A stretch of 64,000 bases of DNA, taken from contig NZ_JAGPYK010000001.1 of the NCBI RefSeq assembly GCF_018070045.1, forward strand, positions 372,001 through 436,000. The letters run 5' to 3'. Positions 37,939-47,372 of this stretch are shown one piece after another. The stretch is from Micromonospora sp. U21. Its GTDB lineage: Bacteria > Actinomycetota > Actinomycetes > Mycobacteriales > Micromonosporaceae. Each line of letters starts with the position of its first letter. The first letter of the stretch is position 1. Under the pieces are notes generated by a model. That model ran no database searches and had not been told where the DNA came from. It saw only the letters and a program-made list of their open reading frames with translations. The position numbers and the translations under genes are program-made.

Positions 37939-38865
37939 ATGACGCACGACCACCCTGACGCCGCCAACCGATCGGTGTCCCGCCCCTTCGGGCGGCTGCT
38001 CACGGCCATGGTGAGCCCGTTCACTCCCGACGGCTCGCTCGACCTCGACGGCGCCGCCCGTCTGGCGAGCCACCTGGTCGACGAGCAGGGCAACGACGCG
38101 CTGGTGGTCAACGGCACCACCGGTGAGTCGCCGACCACCACCGACGCGGAGAAGGAGCGCCTGATCCGGGCCGTGGCGGAGGCCGTCGGTGACCGCGCCA
38201 AGGTGGTCGCCGGCGTCGGCACCAACGACACCCGGCACACCATCGAGCTGGCCGCGGCCGCCGAGAAGGCGGGTGCGCACGGCCTGCTGGTGGTCACGCC
38301 GTACTACAACAAGCCGCCGCAGAGCGGGCTGCTGCGGCACTTCACGGCGGTGGCCGACGCGACCGGCCTGCCCGTGATGCTGTACGACATCCCGCACCGC
38401 GCCGGCGTGCCGATCGAGACCGAGACGCTGGTCCGGCTCGCCGAGCACGGCCGGATCGTCGCGGTGAAGGACGCCAAGGGTGACCTGACGGCCACCAGTT
38501 GGGTGACCAGTCGGACGGGCCTCGCCTTCTACAGCGGCGAGGACGCGCTCACCCTGCCGGCGCTGGCCGTCGGCAGTGTCGGCGTGGTCGGCACGTCCAC
38601 GCACTTCACCGGGGCGCTGACCGCACAGATGATCGAGGCGTACGACGCGGGGGACATGCCGGCCGCGCTCGCCCTGCACCGGCGGCTGCTGCCGCTGTTC
38701 ACCGGCATCTTCCGCACCCAGGGCACCATCCTGGTGAAGGCGGGCCTGGCGTCGCTGGGCCTGCCGGCCGGCCCGGTGCGACCCCCGCTGGTGGACGCCA
38801 CCGACGACGAGATCGCCCAGCTGCGCGCGGACTTCGCGGCAGCGGGCCTGGAGCTTCCCGAATGA
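37939..38865 (+). CDS. dapA: 4-hydroxy-tetrahydrodipicolinate synthase
   Basis: The first committed step of diaminopimelate/lysine synthesis, condensing pyruvate with aspartate semialdehyde. 308 residues, TIM barrel. 'NGTTGESPTTTDAEKERLI' (Thr/Thr), catalytic Tyr in 'VVTPYYNKPPQSGL', and the Schiff-base Lys in 'RIVAVKDAKGDL' are seen. The ATG at 37939 follows GGAGGGT. dapB is about 8.5 kb upstream. Confidence 0.97.
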   Translation: MTHDHPDAANRSVSRPFGRLLTAMVSPFTPDGSLDLDGAARLASHLVDEQGNDALVVNGTTGESPTTTDAEKERLIRAVAEAVGDRAKVVAGVGTNDTRHTIELAAAAEKAGAHGLLVVTPYYNKPPQSGLLRHFTAVADATGLPVMLYDIPHRAGVPIETETLVRLAEHGRIVAVKDAKGDLTATSWVTSRTGLAFYSGEDALTLPALAVGSVGVVGTSTHFTGALTAQMIEAYDAGDMPAALALHRRLLPLFTGIFRTQGTILVKAGLASLGLPAGPVRPPLVDATDDEIAQLRADFAAAGLELPE

Positions 38866-38917
38866 TCGAACGACACGATGGGCGCCGAGTGACGGCGTCG
38901 CAGAATGAGGTGAACGC

Positions 38918-40606
38918 GTGACCGAGGCGCACATCGAGGCGGAAATGCCCCCGCCGCTGCCGGAAGGTGGCCTGCGGATCATCCCGCTCGGCGGGCTCGG
39001 CGCCATCGGTCGGAACATGACCGTCTTCGAATACGACGGCAAGTTGCTGATCGTCGACTGCGGGGTGCTCTTCCCCGACGTCGAGCAGCCGGGAGTGGAC
39101 CTGATCCTGCCCGACTTCGGCCCGATCCTGGACCGGCTGGCCGACGTCCAGGCGATCGTGCTGACCCACGGCCATGAGGACCACATCGGCGCGGTGCCCT
39201 ACCTGCTCGCCCACAAGCCGGACATCCCGCTGGTCGGCTCACAGTTCACCCTCGCCCTGGTCGAGGCGAAGCTGGCCGAGCGGCGGATCCAGCCGTACAC
39301 GCTGACCGTGCGGGAGGGCGGCCGGGAACGGCTCGGCCCGTTCGAGTGCGAGTTCTTAGCGGTCAACCACTCGATCCCGGACGCCCTGGCCGTGGCCATC
39401 CGTACCCCGGCCGGTCTGGTGCTGCACACCGGCGACTTCAAGATGGACCAGCTCCCGCTGGACGGCCGGATCACCGACCTGGCCGGCTTCGCCCGGCTCG
39501 GCGCCGAAGGCGTCGACCTGCTGCTGTCCGACTCCACCAACGCGGAGATCCCCGGCTTCGTCACCCCGGAGCGGGAGATCGGGCCGGTGCTCGACTCGAT
39601 CTTCGCGAAGGCCAAGGGCCGGATCATCGTGGCCTCGTTCGCCTCGCACGTGCACCGGGTGCAGCAGGTCTTCGACTCCGCCGCGGAGCACGGCCGCAAG
39701 GTGGCGCTGATCGGCCGGTCGATGGTCCGCAACATGGGCATCGCCCGGGACCTCGGCCTGCTCAACATCCCGGCCGGCCTGGTGATCGGGATCGAGGAGG
39801 CGACCACGCTTCCTCCGGACCAGATCGTGCTGATGTCCACCGGCTCGCAGGGCGAGCCGATGAGTGCGCTGGGCCGGATGGCCAGCGGCGATCACCGGCA
39901 CATCACCATCGCCCCCGGTGACACCGTCGTGCTGGCCTCCTCGCTGGTGCCAGGCAACGAGACCTCGGTCTACCGGGTGATCAACCGGCTGGCCCGGGCC
40001 GGCGCGGTGGTCGTGCACAAGGACGTCGCCAAGGTGCACGTCTCCGGGCACGCCCCGGCCGGTGAGCTGCTCTACCTGCTCAACGTGGTCCGCCCCAGCA
40101 ACCTGATGCCGGTGCACGGCGAGTGGCGTCACCTGCGCGCCCACGCCCGGTTGGGCATCGAGTCCGGGGTGGCCGCCGACCGGGTGGTGCTCTGCGAGGA
40201 CGGTGACGTGGTCGACCTGGTCGAGGGCCGCGCCAGCCTGGTCGGGCACGTGAAGAGCCGGTACGTCTACGTCGACGGCCTCGCGGTCGGCGACGTCAGC
40301 GAGTCCCTGCTCACCGAGCGACGGATCCTCGGGGACGGCGGCTTCATCGCCACCACGGTGGTCGTCGACTCGGTCACCGGCAAGGTGGTCGCCGGCCCGA
40401 CCCTGTCCGCGAAGGGCTTCTCCGAGGACCCGGAGGCGTTCAACCCGGTGATCCCGCTCGTCACCGAGGCGCTCAACCGGGCCGCCGCGGACGGCATCAC
40501 CGACCCGCACCAGCTCCAGCAGATCGTCCGGCGGACCGTGGGGCGGTGGGTCAACGACGCGTACCGTCGTCGGCCGATGATCGTGCCCACCGTCGTCGAG
40601 GTCTGA
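38918..40606 (+). CDS. rnj: Ribonuclease J
   Basis: A metallo-beta-lactamase/beta-CASP RNase with 5'-exo and endonuclease activity for mRNA decay and rRNA maturation. 562 residues: metal-binding 'LTHGHEDHIGAVPYLL', 'LHTGDFKMD', beta-CASP 'ASHVHRVQQVFDSA', 'VHVSGHAPAGELLYLLNVVRPSNLMPVHGEWRHL', and a C-terminal domain. The GTG at 38918 is preceded by GAGGTGA at close range. It lies 52 bp after dapA. A strong bidirectional hairpin follows. Confidence 0.97.
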   Translation: MTEAHIEAEMPPPLPEGGLRIIPLGGLGAIGRNMTVFEYDGKLLIVDCGVLFPDVEQPGVDLILPDFGPILDRLADVQAIVLTHGHEDHIGAVPYLLAHKPDIPLVGSQFTLALVEAKLAERRIQPYTLTVREGGRERLGPFECEFLAVNHSIPDALAVAIRTPAGLVLHTGDFKMDQLPLDGRITDLAGFARLGAEGVDLLLSDSTNAEIPGFVTPEREIGPVLDSIFAKAKGRIIVASFASHVHRVQQVFDSAAEHGRKVALIGRSMVRNMGIARDLGLLNIPAGLVIGIEEATTLPPDQIVLMSTGSQGEPMSALGRMASGDHRHITIAPGDTVVLASSLVPGNETSVYRVINRLARAGAVVVHKDVAKVHVSGHAPAGELLYLLNVVRPSNLMPVHGEWRHLRAHARLGIESGVAADRVVLCEDGDVVDLVEGRASLVGHVKSRYVYVDGLAVGDVSESLLTERRILGDGGFIATTVVVDSVTGKVVAGPTLSAKGFSEDPEAFNPVIPLVTEALNRAAADGITDPHQLQQIVRRTVGRWVNDAYRRRPMIVPTVVEV

Positions 40607-40617
40607 ACCCGCGCGTC

Positions 40618-40656
40618 GCGACGCCCGCCCGCACCCCGTGTGCCGGCGGGCGTCGC
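40618..40656. terminator. Bidirectional hairpin between rnj and the YbjN gene
   Basis: Arms 40618-40629 and 40645-40656 (GCGACGCCCGCC / GGCGGGCGTCGC) pair perfectly over 12 bp, with a further 4-bp inner helix (GCAC/GTGC) and a 5-nt loop. It sits between two converging genes (ends 40606 and 40667) and can serve both strands. Confidence 0.8.
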
Positions 40657-40666
40657 CATTTCCGGG

Positions 40667-42361
40667 TCAGGGCAACGCGGCGACCGCCTCGGCGTACGCG
40701 ACGCCGGTGGCGATCGCGGCGTCCACCAGCACCAGCAGCTGCGCCGGGGCCACCCCGTGCGCCAGGTCGGTGGCCACGTCGCCGGCCAGCACCAGCTCCT
40801 CGCCGAGGTCGTGCGCGTACGCCTTGGGCAGCAGCCGGTCGTGGTTCCACGCGTTGCAGAAGGCGTACGCCTCGGCGCGCCGCGCCACCGGCAATCGGCG
40901 GACGGCCATCGCCCGGGTGTGCAGCACCTCGCCCCTCTCGCCCGCCCGACGGAACTGGATCACCGCGGCACCCCACCGGCCGACCACCGTGCCGCCCTCG
41001 TCCACCAGGTACCGGTCGCCGCGCCGGTCCAGCGCCGCGGTGATCATGTCGAGGGTCAGCGCCACCAGCTCACGCTCGCCCAGCCCGTCATCGGCCCGAC
41101 TGTCCCCGGCCCGGTCGGTGTCGGGCTCGTCGAGGGGACGCACGGCCTCGGATTGCTCGACGGGCTCGTCGGCAGGCAGCGGGACCGGTGCCGCGAGTGG
41201 ACGCTCGGCCAGCCAGGCAGCCATCCGACCGGAGTGGTGGCCGGTGCCGTTGCGGGCGTCGAAGCTGCCCGCCAGCTCGCTGGCGACCCCGACCAGCAGC
41301 GCGCCGAGGGTGGCCACGTCCGGCTCGGTGGCCGGCCGGTCACCGTACGCGGGGCGGCGCAGCGTCCGACCGCCCAGGCCGGCCTCCACGGCCAGCCCGC
41401 AGACCAGGGCCCCCGCGGCGGCGAACTCCATCGCGGCGAGGTCGTCGGTGGGCCGGTCCAGCCGGGGCAGCTGCTCGGCCAGGACGTCCAGCCCGCGTTC
41501 CAGATGCCCGCCCAGCGCGCAGAACCGCAGGTGCGCGGCGAGGTACGGGAACGCCGCGCGTTCGCGTCGGTGCCGCCGGTACGCCCGCACGTGCGCCGAC
41601 GCGGCCCGCTCCGGCTCGCCGGCCCGCAGACCGGGCAGCAGCCCCGCGACCAGCGCCCGCTCGGGCTGGTCGGTGCAGTCCTCCGGCTCGCCGGCGCCCT
41701 CGCGCAACTCGGCGAGCGCGGCTCGCCACTCGCCCCAGCCGGCGAGCAGCTCCGCGCGCCGGGCCGGGGCGCAGCCCGGGCAACCGCCGGCCGGCCCGGG
41801 ACGTGTCCCCGCCCACCGCTGGTACCAGTGGCGGGCGGTGGGCTCGTCGCCGAGGTGGTCGGCGATCCGGCAGCGCAGCTCCGCGACGGTCGGCGCGTCG
41901 GGCCCGTCCGCGCCGACCCGGTGGGCCAGGTCGTCGAGGAGGGACCGGGTCTGGTCCAGCCCGACCCGGGGGGTGCCGAGCAGCGCCTCCACCGCGTACC
42001 GCTGGTAGCGCAGCAGCGAAGCGGCTTCGGCGTCGGTGAGCAGCTCGGGCCGGTGGTCGGCGGCGGCCCGGCAGCGTCGTACCGGCTCGACCAGCCGCCA
42101 CCGGTCCCCGTGCAGCAGGTACGCCTCGATCAGCGCGAAGCGGGCCTCCACCGCGGTCCGCGCGTCCCCGGCCGCGTCCGCCCGCTCGGCGAGCCGTTCC
42201 AGGGCCACCAGCCGGCCCGACCCGTCGGGCAGGTCCCGGGCGTCGGCGAGCGCGGTCACCAGCGCCGGAACGCGACGGACGGCGACCCGGTCAGCGGGCC
42301 CGGTGCCCGGCGCTCCGGGATCGTCGGTCCGGCTGCTCGTGGACTCCTCCCGGCCGGTCAT
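40667..42361 (-). CDS. Large YbjN-domain protein with N-terminal helical repeats
   Basis: A 564-residue protein. The N-terminal 330 residues are Ala/Arg-rich helical repeats resembling TPR units ('AVEARFALIEAYLLHGDRWRLVEPVRRCRAAADHR', 'RYQRYAVEALLGTPRVG'). The C-terminal about 140 residues form a YbjN domain ('GDRYLVDEGGTVVGRWGAAVIQFRR', 'EAYAFCNAWNHDRLLPKAYAHDLGEELVLAGDVATDLAHGV'). The ATG overlaps the stop of the smaller YbjN gene (ATGA). YbjN proteins are linked to stress responses or act as chaperone-like factors, but the role here is unknown. Confidence 0.82.
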   Translation of the reverse strand: MTGREESTSSRTDDPGAPGTGPADRVAVRRVPALVTALADARDLPDGSGRLVALERLAERADAAGDARTAVEARFALIEAYLLHGDRWRLVEPVRRCRAAADHRPELLTDAEAASLLRYQRYAVEALLGTPRVGLDQTRSLLDDLAHRVGADGPDAPTVAELRCRIADHLGDEPTARHWYQRWAGTRPGPAGGCPGCAPARRAELLAGWGEWRAALAELREGAGEPEDCTDQPERALVAGLLPGLRAGEPERAASAHVRAYRRHRRERAAFPYLAAHLRFCALGGHLERGLDVLAEQLPRLDRPTDDLAAMEFAAAGALVCGLAVEAGLGGRTLRRPAYGDRPATEPDVATLGALLVGVASELAGSFDARNGTGHHSGRMAAWLAERPLAAPVPLPADEPVEQSEAVRPLDEPDTDRAGDSRADDGLGERELVALTLDMITAALDRRGDRYLVDEGGTVVGRWGAAVIQFRRAGERGEVLHTRAMAVRRLPVARRAEAYAFCNAWNHDRLLPKAYAHDLGEELVLAGDVATDLAHGVAPAQLLVLVDAAIATGVAYAEAVAALP

Positions 42362-42837
42362 GCCGGCACCGCGCCGGGCAACCGGCCGACCGCCACGGCG
42401 AGCTGGCAGCCGGCCGAGATGCCACAGTCGAGCAACTGGTCGAGCTGGTGCGGGGTCACCCCGCGCTCCAGATCGGTGATCACCTCGCCACAGACCCGAG
42501 CCCGGCCGCCGTCGTCGACGTGCACGAACGCCTTCGGCCAGAGCCGGTCGTGGTTCCACGAGTTGCAGAAGGCGTACAGCGCGGGCACCTGCTCGATGGG
42601 GAAGGTCGGCGCGACCAGGGTGCGGACCTGGAGCAGCTCGCCGTCCCCGCCGAGACGCAGGAACCAGATCAGGTTGTCGTCGAAGCGGCCTACCAGGTCG
42701 CCGTTGACGGCTCGACCGACCGGACTGCCGCGCGCGGCGAGGACCGCCGCGACCAGTTCGCCGGTCAGCGGACGCAACGCGTCAGGGTGCCCGGCCAGCG
42801 GATCGTCCGGACCGTCCTCGAATCCCGGCGACGCCAT
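42358..42837 (-). CDS. YbjN-domain protein
   Basis: A 159-residue YbjN/type III secretion-chaperone-like protein ('GRFDDNLIWFLRLGGDGELLQVRTLV', 'LYAFCNSWNHDRLWPKAFVHVDDGGRARVCGEVITDLERGVTPHQLDQLLDCGI'). The FCNSWNHDRLWPKA block closely matches the C-terminal domain of the next gene, so the pair look like a duplication, with one copy enlarged. Co-translated via an ATGA overlap. Starts 113 bp from the divergent ftsK. Confidence 0.84.
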   Translation of the reverse strand: MASPGFEDGPDDPLAGHPDALRPLTGELVAAVLAARGSPVGRAVNGDLVGRFDDNLIWFLRLGGDGELLQVRTLVAPTFPIEQVPALYAFCNSWNHDRLWPKAFVHVDDGGRARVCGEVITDLERGVTPHQLDQLLDCGISAGCQLAVAVGRLPGAVPA

Positions 42838-42950
42838 CGGGCATCCCTTCTGAGGCGGATATCACGGCCGGCGGCGCGGTCCGTGGTGCGACGCGCGGAC
42901 ACGACCCGGAAAAGCGGCGATCTGCCGGGTCCCGCCGTTACCGTGACTCT

Positions 42951-45407
42951 ATGGCGGGCCGTACCTCTCAGGCGAGCCGGCGACGCGGCGCGTCGCCGCG
43001 CGGTGGCACCAACAGCCGTGCCCGTCAACCGGCGAAGAAGACCCGGGCGCCGGTTCGGCGCCGCACCGCGGCATCCCGGCCGGGGCCGGCCGTCTACGTG
43101 GGCCGCGCGATCGGTGCACTGTGGATGGGGCTGGCGCACGGGATGGGCTGGGCGGTGCGGGCCGCCGGCCGGCAGGCCGCCTCCGCCCGCGACCTCGACC
43201 CGGAGCACCGCCGCGACGGCGGCGGGCTGCTGCTGTTCGGCCTCGCCCTGCTCAGCGCCGTCGCGCTCTGGTTCTCCGGGGCGGGCCCGGTCGGCGCGCG
43301 GCTGGCCGACACCGTGCGGCTGTTCCTGGGCGCGATCTCGGTGATCGTGCCGGTGCTGCTGATGATCGGGGCCTGGCGGTTGATGCGCCAGCCGGCCGAT
43401 CCGGCACACCGGGGTCGGGGGCTGATCGGCTGGGGCTCACTGCTCGTGTCGACCGCCGCGCTGCTCCAGATCGGCCAGGACCCGGTCGGCCCGGTGCAGC
43501 GTGACTTTGCCGGCGGCCTGGTCGGAGCCGGCGTCGGGGGCCTGCTGGAGCGCGCGGTCACCGCGTGGGTCGCGGTGCCGCTGCTGATCCTGCTGCTGCT
43601 CTTCGGCCTGCTCGTGGTCACCGCGACGCCGATCAACAAGATCCCTGAGCGGTTGGGCCTGCTCGCCGGTGGGCTGGTCGCCTCGCCGGACGCCACCGAG
43701 GAGGAGGTGGACGAGACGGCCCTTCGACCGGCGCGCAAGCGACCGGCGAAGCGGATGCCGCCGCCGGTGGACCCGGACGACTTCGACGACCTGGACGGCG
43801 CCGACCTCCAGGAGACGATGGTGCTGCCGCGCAAGGCACCGGCGAAGGTGCCGGCCAGCCGCAAGCCGGCCGAGCCGCCGGAGCACTCGCCCGCGCCGAC
43901 CCGGGCCGAGCAGCTCGCGTTGACCGGCCTGGCCGGCGACTACACCCTGCCACCGGCCAACATGCTCAGCGCCGGCGCCGCCGCGAAGACCCGCAGCAAG
44001 GCCAACGACGAGGTCATCGCCGCGCTGACCGGGGTGTTCGACCAGTTCGACGTGGACGCCGCGGTCACCGGCTTCACCCGGGGCCCGACGGTCACCCGGT
44101 ACGAGGTGGAGCTGGGCCACGGCGTCAAGGTCGAACGGATCACCCAGCTCTCCCGCAACATCGCGTACGCGGTCAAGTCGCCGGACGTGCGGATCCTCAG
44201 CCCGATCCCGGGCAAGAGCGCGGTCGGTGTGGAGATCCCGAACGCCGACCCGGAAAATGTGGCGCTCGGCGACGTGTTGCGCTCGCGGGCGGCGACCAGC
44301 GACCACCACCCGATGGTGGTGGCGCTCGGCAAGGACATCGAGGGCGGCTACGTGGTGGCCAACCTCGCGAAGATGCCGCACATCCTCATTGCGGGAGCCA
44401 CGGGTGCCGGCAAATCGAGCTGCCTCAATACCTTGCTCGTCTCGATCCTGACCCGGGCCACGCCGGACGAGGTGCGGCTGCTGCTGATCGACCCGAAGCG
44501 GGTCGAGATGACCGGCTACGAGGGCATCCCGCACCTGGTCACGCCCATCGTGACCAATGCCAAGAAGGCGGCCGACTCGCTGGACTGGGTCGTCCGCGAG
44601 ATGGACATGCGCTACGACGACCTCGCCGCCAACGGGGTCCGGCACATAGACGACTTCAACCGCAAGGTGCGCAACGGCGAGATCAAGGCCCCGCCGGGCA
44701 GCGAACGGGAGATGCGCCCGTACCCGTACCTGTTGGTGATCGTGGACGAGTTGGCCGACCTGATGATGGTCGCGCCGCGCGACGTGGAGGACTCCGTCGT
44801 CCGGATCACCCAGCTGGCCCGAGCGGCCGGCATCCACCTGGTGCTGGCCACCCAGCGGCCCTCGGTCGACGTGGTGACCGGTCTGATCAAGGCCAACGTG
44901 CCGTCCCGGCTCGCGTTCGCGACCTCGTCCCTCGCGGACTCGCGGGTCATCCTCGACCAGCCGGGCGCGGAGAAGCTGCTGGGCCGCGGTGACGGGCTCT
45001 TCCTGCCGATGGGCGCATCCAAGCCGGTACGGATCCAGGGCGCCTGGGTCACCGAGCGCGAGATCGCCGACGTGGTGAAGTTCTGCAAGGACCAGCGCGA
45101 GCCGGAGTTCCGCAAGGACGTGCTGGCCCCCGCGCAGGACACCAAGAAGAAGATCGACGAGGACATCGGCGACGACCTCGACCTGCTGACGCAGGCGGTG
45201 GAGCTGGTGGTCACCTCGCAGTTCGGCTCCACCTCGATGCTCCAGCGCAAGCTGCGCGTCGGCTTCGCCAAGGCGGGCCGGCTGATGGACCTGATGGAGA
45301 CCCGCGGCGTGGTCGGGCCCTCGGAGGGTTCCAAGGCGCGGGACGTGCTGGTCAAACCGGACGAGCTGGAGGAGGTCCTCGCCGGCCTGCGCGGCGACGG
45401 GGAGTGA
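42951..45407 (+). CDS. ftsK: DNA translocase FtsK/SpoIIIE
   Basis: An 818-residue septum-linked hexameric DNA pump that clears chromosomes during division or sporulation. A basic N-terminus, four membrane helices (about 85-235), an acidic/Pro linker (about 245-330), motor alpha/beta domains with Walker A 'IAGATGAGKSS' and Walker B 'LLVIVDELADLMMV', then a C-terminal gamma winged helix ('TQAVELVVTSQFGSTSMLQRKLRVGFAKAGRLMDLMETRGVVGPSEG') that reads KOPS-type sequences. The ATG is at 42951. Confidence 0.97.
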   Translation: MAGRTSQASRRRGASPRGGTNSRARQPAKKTRAPVRRRTAASRPGPAVYVGRAIGALWMGLAHGMGWAVRAAGRQAASARDLDPEHRRDGGGLLLFGLALLSAVALWFSGAGPVGARLADTVRLFLGAISVIVPVLLMIGAWRLMRQPADPAHRGRGLIGWGSLLVSTAALLQIGQDPVGPVQRDFAGGLVGAGVGGLLERAVTAWVAVPLLILLLLFGLLVVTATPINKIPERLGLLAGGLVASPDATEEEVDETALRPARKRPAKRMPPPVDPDDFDDLDGADLQETMVLPRKAPAKVPASRKPAEPPEHSPAPTRAEQLALTGLAGDYTLPPANMLSAGAAAKTRSKANDEVIAALTGVFDQFDVDAAVTGFTRGPTVTRYEVELGHGVKVERITQLSRNIAYAVKSPDVRILSPIPGKSAVGVEIPNADPENVALGDVLRSRAATSDHHPMVVALGKDIEGGYVVANLAKMPHILIAGATGAGKSSCLNTLLVSILTRATPDEVRLLLIDPKRVEMTGYEGIPHLVTPIVTNAKKAADSLDWVVREMDMRYDDLAANGVRHIDDFNRKVRNGEIKAPPGSEREMRPYPYLLVIVDELADLMMVAPRDVEDSVVRITQLARAAGIHLVLATQRPSVDVVTGLIKANVPSRLAFATSSLADSRVILDQPGAEKLLGRGDGLFLPMGASKPVRIQGAWVTEREIADVVKFCKDQREPEFRKDVLAPAQDTKKKIDEDIGDDLDLLTQAVELVVTSQFGSTSMLQRKLRVGFAKAGRLMDLMETRGVVGPSEGSKARDVLVKPDELEEVLAGLRGDGE

Positions 45408-45419
45408 CCGGCGAACGCG

Positions 45420-45448
45420 ACGGGCCCGCCGGTGTCCGGCGGGCCCGT
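45420..45448. terminator. Bidirectional terminator after ftsK
   Basis: ACGGGCCCGCCGG (45420-45432) and CCGGCGGGCCCGT (45436-45448) form a perfect 13-bp stem with a 3-nt loop, 13 bp after the ftsK stop and 15 bp before the convergent gene's stop. No T-run. Confidence 0.85.
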
Positions 45449-45462
45449 GGCTGAAGAAGTGG

Positions 45463-45708
45463 TCAGTTGTTGATCAGCGCGGCGAAGACCACCAGGCTGA
45501 TCACCGCGGCGACGACGCTGGCCGCGGCGGCGTACCAGCCGAGCGGCTTGTCGCCGAGCACGGCGCCGACGATGCCCGCGATCACGCCGAGCACGCCGAA
45601 GATGATCGGGTTGAGTAGCAGGGCGAGGACCGCGAAGACGAAGCCCACGATGGTGAGGATCCGGGCGGCGTTGCTGCGCGGGCGGGCGGTACTGGGCATG
45701 TCGGCCAT
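45463..45708 (-). CDS. Small predicted membrane protein (DUF4190-like)
   Basis: An 81-residue protein: hydrophilic start, then two or three hydrophobic segments ('ILTIVGFVFAVLALLLNPIIFGVLGVIAGIVGAVLG' and 'WYAAAASVVAAVISLVVFAALI'). The layout resembles DUF4190-type small membrane proteins. The ATG at 45708 has GGAGG upstream. Function unknown. Confidence 0.8.
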   Translation of the reverse strand: MADMPSTARPRSNAARILTIVGFVFAVLALLLNPIIFGVLGVIAGIVGAVLGDKPLGWYAAAASVVAAVISLVVFAALINN

Positions 45709-45799
45709 GTCTGCCTCCGGTTGAGAGCCTGTCGTGACGGATCGATCTCTACCCACTGTGGGCGCTGGTCACGCGTACCGGTGCCGCTTCGAGCGGGAC

Positions 45800-46114
45800 T
45801 CAGTGGAAGATCTTCAGCCCGATCACGCCGGCCACCACCAGCAGCAGGCACAGGATGCGGGGCAGGCTCGCCGATTCGCCGAGCACCAGCATCCCGACCA
45901 AGGCGGTGCCGACCGCGCCGATGCCGACCCAGACTGCGTACCCGGTGCCGACCGGAATCTCCCGCAGCGCGTACGCCAGGCCGGCCATGCTCAGCACCAG
46001 GGCCACCACGAACACCAACGACGGGACCAGTCGGCTGAATCCGGCGCTGCGGTCCAGGGCGATCGCCCACGCCGTCTCCAGCAGTCCCGAGATCACCAGT
46101 ACCAGCCAGGCCAT
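45800..46114 (-). CDS. SMR-family guanidinium/cation exporter (Gdx/SugE-type)
   Basis: A 104-residue four-helix proton-coupled antiporter. Starting at the second of two consecutive ATGs (46114) puts the essential glutamate of 'GLLETAWAIALDRSAGF' at E13, matching Gdx/SugE-type numbering, and gives better spacing from GAGG (start 46117 would add one Met). The family signature 'GTGYAVWVGIGAVGTALVGMLVLGE' is present. The upstream leader holds a guanidine-III-type riboswitch, so guanidinium is the likely substrate. It probably works as a homodimer in the plasma membrane. Confidence 0.92.
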   Translation of the reverse strand: MAWLVLVISGLLETAWAIALDRSAGFSRLVPSLVFVVALVLSMAGLAYALREIPVGTGYAVWVGIGAVGTALVGMLVLGESASLPRILCLLLVVAGVIGLKIFH

Positions 46115-46176
46115 CATTCACCTCACGGGGAGCGCCCGGGCTCTCGCCCCGGGACGAGCGGAGTCTGCACGTCACA

Positions 46177-46218
46177 GGGGCGTCTTGGCCTGACCGGGTA
46201 CGCCCACCACTCGTCCGG
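46177..46218 (-). promoter_or_regulatory. Guanidine-III (ykkC-III) riboswitch
   Basis: On the minus strand, about 60 nt upstream of the SMR gene, the leader reads CCGGACGAG, then a stem GGGCG, then the conserved UACCCGGUCAGGCCAAGA, then CGCCC. This matches the guanidine-III consensus I know (CCGGACGAG...GUACCCGGUCAGGnCAAGA). The GGGCG/CGCCC stem differs from the GCGCCG/CGGCGC of the well-studied example but still pairs, so it covaries. CCGG-CCGG can form the pseudoknot. A downstream CTCG...CGAG hairpin near the start region may be the expression platform. Guanidine would be expected to turn the exporter on. Confidence 0.88.
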
Positions 46219-46362
46219 AGTGGCCACGGGCGAACCGGGCCACCGGCATCGACGCTAGCACCGGGCCGCGTCGGCGGCGGTGCGGTCGATCGAGCGGGTC
46301 CGTCGACGACTCGGTGACCCCCGCCACGCCACGTTGACCTGTACCTCACTTCAACTTGCAGT

Positions 46363-47295
46363 ATGGCCGTCATGACCCTGCTCTACGCCGACCCCGAGGT
46401 CGCCGCCGCGCTGGACGCCGCCACCACGGTCGACGCCATGCGCGCCGCCCTGCTGGCCGCGTACGAGGGGCGGCTGGTCGCCCCGCCCCGGGCCGCCGCC
46501 CCGCTGGGCGGTGGGCGGATGGTGCTCACCGCCGGACACCTGGTCGGCGAGTGGTACGGCTTCCGGTCGTACGACACCTTCGGCCATCCCCAGGGCGAGC
46601 AGTTGGTGGTGCTGCACGACGCACGCACCGGCGCGATCCGGGCGGTCGCGGTCGGCGAGGAGCTGGGCTCCCGACGTACCGGAGGGCTGGGTGGCGTCGC
46701 GGTCGACGCGCTGGCCCGACCGGACGCGGCGACCCTCGGCGTGATCGGCTCCGGTCGGCAGGCATGGACCCAGGTCTGGGCCGCCGCCGCGGTCCGCCCA
46801 CTGCGCGAGGTGGTGGTGCACAGCCGCTCCGCCGCCCGGCGGGACGCCTTCGCCGCCCGGGTCCGCGCCGAGCTGGGTGTGCCGGCCCGCGCGGTCGCCG
46901 AGCCCAGCGCGGCGGTGACCGGACTGGACATGGTCGTGCTCGCCACAACCAGCCCGACCCCGGTGCTCCGCGCCGCCGACCTGAGCCCCGGCACGCACGT
47001 CAACGCGGTCGGCTTCAAGCAGCGCGACCGCAGCGAGTTCGGCAGCGACCTGCTGGACGTGGCCGATCTGCTGGTCACCGACTCGCCGACCCAGGCGGCG
47101 GACTACCAACCACCGATGCTCGCCGCCACGCCGCCGTACGCCGGGCGGTTGCGTGACCTGGGCGGCATCCTCGCCGGCGCGGTCGCCGGCCGGACCACAG
47201 CGGACCAGCTCTCGGTCTTCTGCTCCACCGGCCTGGCTGGCACCGAGGTCTTCCTGCTCGACCGGCTGACCCGGGTGGCCGTCGCGACGCGCTGA
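46363..47295 (+). CDS. Ornithine cyclodeaminase/mu-crystallin family protein
   Basis: A 310-residue NAD(P)-dependent protein of the ornithine cyclodeaminase/alanine dehydrogenase/delta-pyrroline-carboxylate reductase family. The Rossmann motif is in '[22 protein letters not shown]', followed by '[19 protein letters not shown]', '[32 protein letters not shown]', and '[20 protein letters not shown]'. The true substrate (ornithine, alanine, an imine) cannot be told. Start ATG 46363, with 46372 also possible. It begins about 250 bp divergently from the SMR leader. Confidence 0.88.
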   Translation: MAVMTLLYADPEVAAALDAATTVDAMRAALLAAYEGRLVAPPRAAAPLGGGRMVLTAGHLVGEWYGFRSYDTFGHPQGEQLVVLHDARTGAIRAVAVGEELGSRRTGGLGGVAVDALARPDAATLGVIGSGRQAWTQVWAAAAVRPLREVVVHSRSAARRDAFAARVRAELGVPARAVAEPSAAVTGLDMVVLATTSPTPVLRAADLSPGTHVNAVGFKQRDRSEFGSDLLDVADLLVTDSPTQAADYQPPMLAATPPYAGRLRDLGGILAGAVAGRTTADQLSVFCSTGLAGTEVFLLDRLTRVAVATR

Positions 47296-47372
47296 CCGGT
47301 GCGGGCGACCGGTCTCCCAGGTCGGGGCACGCCCGCGTGCGTTGGGTTCTTCGGCTGGCCCGGTACCCTCGG

